Part shown: positions 58,441-64,000 of the stretch, in pieces
How positions within the stretch are numbered: position 1 is the stretch's first letter
Layout: the number at the start of each line of letters is the position of its first letter
Assembly (NCBI GenBank): GCA_029851415.1
Contig: CM056742.1
Span: 59,546,454-59,610,453, forward strand
DNA from: Eretmocerus hayati
Lineage: Eukaryota > Arthropoda > Insecta > Hymenoptera > Aphelinidae
Length of the DNA stretch: 64,000 bases
Reading direction: 5' to 3'
Notes under the pieces: generated by a model
Told to the model about the DNA's origin: nothing
Database searches by the model: none
What the model saw: the letters and a program-made list of their open reading frames with translations, nothing else
Made by a program: the position numbers and the translations under genes

Positions 58441-60123
58441 GATAATCTTGTGTCTATCACTCTCTAAGGGTACTTTGAGGCTATGCTTGAAAAGAACTGC
58501 CTTGATGGGCATGCCGTCGAAAACTTTTTCAAAAATTTCAATTATTTTTTGCCATGAAGCAGGTGGGAGGATCTGAGTGTCTTGAATGAGGCCTATGCTT
58601 TCTAGTTTTCTCTTGCGGATCAAATTTTCCAAATTTTGAAATACTTTTTTAATGTCTTTCTGCAGTGGTCTTTCACCAATGTAATTTTTGACGAAAGCGG
58701 CGAACGTGCTCAAATTATAAGTATGGAATTCGTGGATTTCACCGACTGAAAAATCATTTGCACATAATAGCTCAGCCTCAATGTAGCCCCTTTCGAGTAG
58801 TGATGCGATAGTTTCAGATTCCATATAGCCATCGCACGAAGCAAGGAATACTAAGTTTTTCCGGTATCGAAATGCATGCACGTCGACTGCAAGTATTTTT
58901 TGCAATGGTTGCGCAAGCTGATCGTCACCCAATGCCCATGGTGACTTTTCACGAGGTGGACGAGCTTGCGCAACATGATATTTCTCCAAAGCTGACGAGT
59001 GAGCTTTTACTCGAGTTACGTGGCTCTCTGGTTGCGCTTGGGGTTGACTATTGGTCTGAGAGATATCCATTACGGTCGGCGCTTTCTCGGGTTCAAATCT
59101 ACGATCCGATCCGTTTTCGTCGAATCTGCCGCTTCTGTCGACGGTTACGCGCGAGTCTATCTCCGTATTTCCCTGAATCGGCAGGAGGGGCGTGAAGTGC
59201 TCGGCTGGCATATCTAAATGTAAGTGGATAAAATCTGCACTCCCATTTGCGCGTGTTATATTATACGAAATTTTGCCTTTCTCATCCAACGTGTGCACGC
59301 AGACATTTCTGCTGTATAGGCGTGAGAATAGAAATATACAGTCGTCGTTTCCAAATTCTTCAGAGCTCGATAAAATTTTCACCGTTGCCTCTGTATCCGC
59401 GCAAGATTCTAATAAAAATTGGCCCCTATTCAAGAGGTCCGATGTCATTTCTAATGCATTAATATCCAAATTTTCAATTCGAATCAGGGACCAGAATAGG
59501 CAGTTGCCTTTTGGAAGATTTGGAATGTCAGTAATTCTATCAAAAAGCTTGAAACTCTCTGCACACGCGTCGTATGGACCGAAGTGTTGGAACTTTTCAT
59601 CCTACGCGAGTTCGGTTGCAGCTGAGGGCTTTGGCAAATTTACGAGTCACGGAGGCATCGATTCTACCTCTGCTGCCGATTCGCTCACGATGCTCAACTC
59701 ACCCGGTACGGGGTGAACGCTGCCCGAGCCATCACGTGGAGAGAGAATAGGAGTGGCTGGGAGCTGCTGTATATTGTCCGTCTCTTTCTCTGTGGAATGC
59801 TGCTTATCAATCTGCGAGTTATATTGCGACGTGCTCGGCTCAACGTGAAAACTTGCGCTTTGCCTCACGGCTTGCTCGAATCGCTCATCCGACGGATCGC
59901 TAACTCGATGCGATACTGCTTTTATGAATAAAGGGCCTCCATCGCCCTGCGCTACTAATTCGTCGCTCTCGTCGCGTATCGAAAAATCGACAAAATACCC
60001 GCCTGCGGTTGTGATTGGAATTGCTGTTTGAGCCTCCGTATTCTCTTGGATCTTTGGATTTTCAATTTCCGACTTCTCATCAATACTTTGGGACTTATCC
60101 TGGATAATTCCAATACTCTTCAT
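58339..60123 (-). pseudogene. Pol insert: OTU-like protease plus macro-like domain
   Basis: One reading frame from 60123 to 58339, interrupted by a TGA at about 59647 and a TAG at about 59600. After a polar, probably disordered stretch comes 'FGPYDACAESFKLFDRITDI' and 'LPKGNCLFWSLI' (59480-59560), resembling the catalytic Cys loop of OTU proteases. It is followed by 'CIFLFSRLYSRNVCVHTLDE' and closes ~110 residues later with 'IHLHLDMPAEHFTPLLP', whose His fits the OTU His. A second domain (about 58880-58450) reads as a macro fold of the TARG1 kind: 'VDVHAFRYRKNLVFLASCDG', 'FSVGEIHEFHTYN', 'FAAFVKNYIGERP', 'LESIGLIQD', 'WQKIIEIFEKVFDG'. The Gly-rich ADP-ribose loops are not conserved. Both calls are by eye; OTU is the firmer. 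Confidence 0.6.
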
Positions 60124-60618
60124 TTTCGATCGCGCTTTTGCAACTCCAGGTTTTGCATTTTCTGAAATTATTTAGGGCTCATCTTTGCGAGTTTGTTCAA
60201 GAGAAGGACTTGGTACAATATTTGAATATTGAATTCTTGGTTCTAAAATGTCCAAAGGAGGGTCTGGCAGCATTTCCACATTTTCGACGCTTTCTCTCGC
60301 TATTTGGGTTTCGTTAACTGCGTGCGTGCGCGGCAAAGCGTGGATCTCAAGAGCCGGATAACGGTCTCTCAGGCGTTGAGATGATCGAGTTTTTTGGACA
60401 ACTTTTCTAGGCCTCTTCTGCTTTTTCGGTTCCTGGTTTGCTTCAATTTCGGACTCCGACTCGCGTGGGACTTAGGCAATTTTCTTCTTCGAAGGTTGAT
60501 TTTTCGCGTCTGTCGATTCAGTCTCGGAGATTTTCGTCTTGTCCCCGTCTACGACACGATGCGCACGGGTTTTGAAAATCCGTCCTGGAGGGCAATCAGC
60601 GTAGCAAGAAGGGTTTTC
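60124..60618 (-). other. Charged linker between RNase H and the OTU-like module
   Basis: The minus strand reads as Lys/Arg/Glu/Pro-rich low-complexity sequence (for example 'EIEANQEPKKQKRPRKVVQK') in the pol register with several stops (such as at about 60174 and 60474). Probably a disordered linker, or a basic region binding nucleic acid. No enzyme motif. Confidence 0.5.
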
Positions 60619-61206
60619 TTATTCTTGCTGCTCGGCAAGTGCGTACATATCGCTTCGCGGGGGTTCTAGGTTAACCTCCCCTCCTTTCATGACTGGATTG
60701 CGCGACAATGCGTCTGCGGCTGCGTTCTGTTTAAAAGACCTGTATACAATATTAAAATTGAACCCCCGGACCTTCGCTTTCTGACGGTTATATCTCGTGT
60801 CATTCTGACACTTCTGGAAATGGCGCAGTGCCTCGTGATCTGTAACTACAGTCAATTTTCGGCCCTACAAATATGGCCTGTAAGCTTCGCAAGCTTGTAC
60901 TATAGCTTCAAACTCTTTATCAAAAATAGGCCAATTCAAAGCTGCACCTTTTAATACTTTTGAATGATATGCTACCGGCTGGTTACTGTTAAGACTTCCT
61001 ATGGCCAAAATAGATGCTACTGAATAATCGCGAGCGTCCGCAAAAACAATAAAATTCTCGTCATTTGAAATCTCTGGGCTAGCCGAAACGCTTCCAGAGC
61101 AGAGCGAGTCGCGCAAGGTCTCGAATGCGCATTGCTGCTCGCGGCCCCACACGAACGGTTCATCTTTTTTCAAAAGATCGGCCAGAGGTTTTGCGGTAGT
61201 TTTCAA
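60619..61206 (-). pseudogene. RNase H domain, interrupted by a stop
   Basis: Two frames in the same register: 60865-61206 and 60619-60855, separated by a TAG directly after 'EAYRPYL'. Catalytic acidic residues are seen as FADARDYSVASIL (Asp), 'FDKEFEAIVQA' (Glu), TVVTDHEAL (Asp) and 'NAAADALSR' (Asp). The tether 'FVWGREQQCAFETLRDSL' precedes it, as in all gypsy elements. Known role: removing RNA from the RNA-DNA hybrid. A frame change near 61195 separates it from RT. Confidence 0.9.
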
Positions 61207-62353
61207 TGAAGCGCCTATAATATCCCGTGAGTCCGAGAAATTGACGTACTTTCCGGATGTTTTTATTGGGCACCGGATACTCTCGGATAGCCGCGACTTT
61301 GTCCGGATTGGGTTTTATGTGGCCATTACCGACAATATGGCCTAGGACCTTGGCTTCACGCTTTAAAAATTGGCATTTCGGGGATGACAAAACAAGGTTA
61401 GCTTCCTTTGAGCAATCCATAAGTTTCCTGAATTTTCTGATATTTTCTTCTAAAGAATCAGCCCATACGTACAGATCATCGCAGTAAGAATCCGCGTCAT
61501 CGGGAGAGAACTTAGCAAGGGCCATAAAGATAGCCTCGTTCAGCGTATCAGGGCTCGTTTGCATACCTTGCGCCATACGTGCGAATTCCATATGGCCAAG
61601 CGGAGTGCTTATTGCCGAATATTTCGCAGATTCTTTATGCATTTTTACCTGAAAGAAACCGTGAAGTAGATCTACCACCGTTATGTACCGTGCGCCAGAT
61701 AGTTTGTCTATAATATCGGCTGTAAATGAGAGAGGCTGGCAAGTGCCAATCGTATCTTCATTAAGTGGGCGAAAATCGGTTACGAGCCGGTAGCTTTTCG
61801 TTCCGTCCTTTGCCGGCGATTTTGGTACCAAAAAGCAGTTAGATCTCCATGGCGATCTGGACGGGCGAAGTATGCCCAAGTCACGCAATTTTTTTACTTC
61901 TTCAATCATAGGACCTTTTATGGCTGGGGGTAATCTATATCTCTTTGCTTTGATTGGTTTCCTCGTTTTCAATTGAATTTTATGCTCAGTTAAATGCGGG
62001 GCTGGCAACGGCTCGCCTTCTAAACCAAAGCGCCATGGGTCTATGCTGATAAGGTTTCGCACATGCTCAACTTCTTCCTCATTACAACCCTCGATGTCTA
62101 CGAGCTTCATCGAAATTTTTACGCGCTCGAACGCTGCTTTATCGCGTGCGCTCTTATCCTTATCGTTATCGCAGGACTTCTCAGAAGTTTTTTCCTCTGG
62201 TGTGGATGCGTCTGTGTATAGCCTACGAATGTAACAAATTGCATCTTCCCCCTTGATGCAACACTCTACTTCATCATTGTTCCAGGGTATAATTTTTTCG
62301 TACTTTTCCAATTCAATTTCAGGTGTATCAATGTATATAGGTTCATCAGTCAT
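61160..62353 (-). pseudogene. Reverse transcriptase, nearly intact frame
   Basis: 397 residues. About 110 N-terminal residues follow the protease, then the RT core: 'LRDLGILRPSRSPWRSNCFLVPK', 'YRLVTDFRPLNEDTI', VVDLLHGFFQV with the first catalytic Asp, and YCDDLYVWA, the YxDD box with both Asp intact. The thumb motif 'VLGHIVGNGHIKPNPDKVAAI' and 'VRQFLGLTGYYRRFIENYRK' follow. Class: Ty3/gypsy. The frame is lost at its end (near 61195) where RNase H continues in another register, and at its start, where protease continues in another register near 62390. By itself this part has all catalytic residues. Confidence 0.9.
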
Positions 62354-62367
62354 GTTGCTTATTTCTG

Positions 62368-62982
62368 CTATTCCAAATCCATCGACATTTTTGGAGAAAA
62401 TTCTCCAAATAAAATTCCTTCTGCGATGTGTGTTTGAGGAACCCAGCCCTCTTTTTCATCATTAATTATTTTGACTCTGATCAGTCTTCTCATATTCGCC
62501 GGCACTTTAATTTTCTCACTATAGACAAAGTAAATCGAGAAATGTCTAAAGTCGAGGCAGCGGGCTTTGGGGTTTAATTTACCTCCATATTTAGTCAAAA
62601 AATCCCAACCGACCAATCCATCACATTCTAATAAAATAGTGTCGGGGACGACATGGAATTGCCACTGCATGCCATTCATTTCGATTCTAATCGTTCCCAT
62701 CGATTTAAATTCACCTTTTGCCACTCCATTCATTATTAATAATTCAGAGTCATCAATTTGATGCAAATTCTCCACCTTACCTTCTTTAATGATACACACA
62801 TTTGCTCCAAAGTCTATGTATAGTTTGGTTTTGTTATTCGAAGTTCCGTGACTCTCAAACTCTACAATCGGTGGAATCACACCTGTTTTCAAAAATTTCA
62901 TGACAGTTGTACGAATTTTCACCTGGGGCAATGATGAAGTGCTATCACTCTCGCATCCCTCGCTTACTGCATTCTGCACCAA
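62368..62982 (-). pseudogene. Aspartic protease region with altered DTG motif
   Basis: 204 residues. Retropepsin features: 'VIPPIVEFESHG', then 'LYIDFGANVCII' in the place of the catalytic D-T/S-G-A, and 'LLECDGLVGWDFLTKYGG' as the C-terminal flap and helix. The Thr/Ser after the catalytic Asp is Phe (codon TTT), unusual for the family and possibly inactivating. The frame ends at 62368 while RT starts one register away, so an indel in the A run near 62382-62390 separates them. Confidence 0.8.
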
Positions 62983-63128
62983 TTTTTTCCAGATGATAAT
63001 TCTCCATCTGACAAAAAATCGAGTGCTGACCTTTCGTTGTCGTTTTTTCTGTTCATCGGCGACGCGATTTTGATCACTTCATCGATGCGCCCGGCGCATG
63101 GGGGGGGGGGGGCGCGACGGACGAGCAT

Positions 63129-63926
63129 CTAGTTTGAATGCTGGTTTTCACTTGGGCTCGACTGGTTTTGGGGCTGAGCGGGTGGAATCTGAGGGTTACC
63201 CACTGGCGGTGATTGAGAGTTCTGAGCTTGAGGTTGATTTTGAGGTTGGGAGTGGGCTTTGGCTTGGGCCTGGGTTTGATTGGGGCCTTGCGAATAGTTG
63301 TTCTCACGGTGCCATGGCGCGTCGTTTTGCCCGTAACTGTTACCGTTGTACCCGCGGCCTCTGCCTCTACCGTGATAACCACCTCCTCGTCCGCGACGTG
63401 TGCTCGGACGATCGATATAAACTTGACGTTTCTCAAAATCTCTCTCTAATGCCCAACAAACCTTCACATCGTGACCGTCTTTCTCACAGTATCGACACTT
63501 TTTGTTGTCGTTCATCTTTTTGTAGAATTTCGATTCCACGTGATTTGACAAATTGCAATATGTACACACGATCTGAGAATCTGCCATTCGCACATTCGCT
63601 ACCGTATGACTTGACTTCGACTCTGCCGTTCCCTCCGAAATGGGATAATTTTTTCTCTGTAGAGCAGTCTGTTGCGCGTGTTTCACCGCCTCTCGTATGT
63701 TACTTGGGCGATTGCTGCGTACAACGCTCTCTAATTCAGGGCCGATCCCTATGATAAAACGTGACAACGCGGCGTACACAGGTTTCCGAAACACCTCTGG
63801 GCCCAAAACTTTTCTTACGCTGAAAAAAATCGATATCGGAAATTTGCAAGCAAGGAAATTGTAGCTTTTTGATCGTAGAATCCGAATCCTTTCCCCCCGA
63901 GAAGCCTCCTGGACCCATACGCCCAT
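63129..63926 (-). pseudogene. gag: Gag C-terminal part with two zinc knuckles; N-terminus outside the window
   Basis: 265 residues. The first ~90 match the end of a gypsy-class capsid ('FFSVRKVLGPEVFRKPVYAALSRFIIGI'). Two zinc knuckles follow: CTYCNLSNHVESKF, whose last Cys is Phe, and CRYCEKDGHDVKVC, complete. The C-terminal ~110 residues are Arg/Gly-rich ('RRGRGGGYHGRGRGRGY') and then Gln/Pro-rich, as in many nucleocapsid tails. The frame is lost near 63926 towards the window edge, where other registers take over. A 12-base G run (63098-63113) lies just downstream. Confidence 0.8.
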
Positions 63927-64000
63927 GGTGGGCTGAATAGCGCGAAAATGAGGAAAAAACGCAGTATTAGGCGTTAAACTCGGAGGGGAAGCGATTTATG

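Larger units (their letters stand above)
53732..64000 (-). mobile_element. Decayed gypsy/errantivirus-class endogenous retrovirus, 5' end outside window
   Basis: On the minus strand, in order: gag with zinc knuckle, aspartic protease, RT, RNase H, a long extra module, integrase, a GC-rich tandem repeat block, and an F-like env. Each ORF is broken by stops or frameshifts. An env after pol marks the errantivirus class of Ty3/gypsy elements. It is unrelated to the gag-only element at 21397-29373, judging from gag. Confidence 0.85.

Noticed and set aside
1..64000. CRISPR arrays, bacterial operons, Shine-Dalgarno sites
   Set aside because: The tandem repeats have no constant repeat with unique spacers, and introns and retroelements show that the DNA is eukaryotic.

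Overview
The window looks like TE-dense, probably heterochromatic DNA of an arthropod, most likely an insect. The evidence is short GT-AG introns (about 55-80 bp), Tc1-, hAT- and TTAA-type palindromic elements, a Helitron, and an endogenous Ty3/gypsy retrovirus with a baculovirus-F-like env. I cannot name the species, and I see no clear single-copy host gene, tRNA, rRNA or CRISPR.

Layout. (1) 1-5916: a ~375-bp tandem repeat broken by four nested elements (681-1555, 1966-2493, 2496-4365, 4504-4838). (2) 6204-9773: a 3.6-kb foldback structure with ~1.02-kb arms. (3) 9781-20638: a larger inverted repeat with ~2.9-kb arms. Each arm carries the same three genes: a small acidic protein (A), a two-exon four-finger C2H2 protein (B) and a four-exon RPA70-like OB-fold protein (C). 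A separate palindrome (12802-15878) and a GC-rich stretch lie between the arms. (4) 20668-29542: a palindromic Tc1-type element split by a young 8-kb LTR retrotransposon (21397-29373) that carries gag only. (5) 29577-34535, minus strand: a decayed autonomous Helitron with OTU, zinc finger, HUH/Y2 Rep and Pif1-like helicase. (6) 34536-43869: no recognisable gene, but an ~890-bp alternating inverted/direct array at 39858-42300. (7) 43874-51237: a small TTAA-type element split by a 6.9-kb non-autonomous hAT (43953-50874), itself hit by a further MITE and full of minisatellites. (8) 53732-64000, minus strand: a decayed gypsy/errantivirus-class endogenous retrovirus, gag-PR-RT-RH-[linker, OTU-like, macro-like]-IN-[GC-rich tandem repeats]-env, running off the right edge.

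Two things stand out. The retrovirus pol has a long extra module between RNase H and integrase that reads as an OTU-like cysteine protease followed by a divergent TARG1-like macro domain. The inverted-repeat element at 9.8-20.6 kb carries an intron-bearing RPA70-like single-strand DNA-binding gene next to a C2H2 gene, in two mirror copies whose damage is complementary. No tool was run: domain calls come from reading motifs and spacing, and boundaries from comparing sequence by eye.
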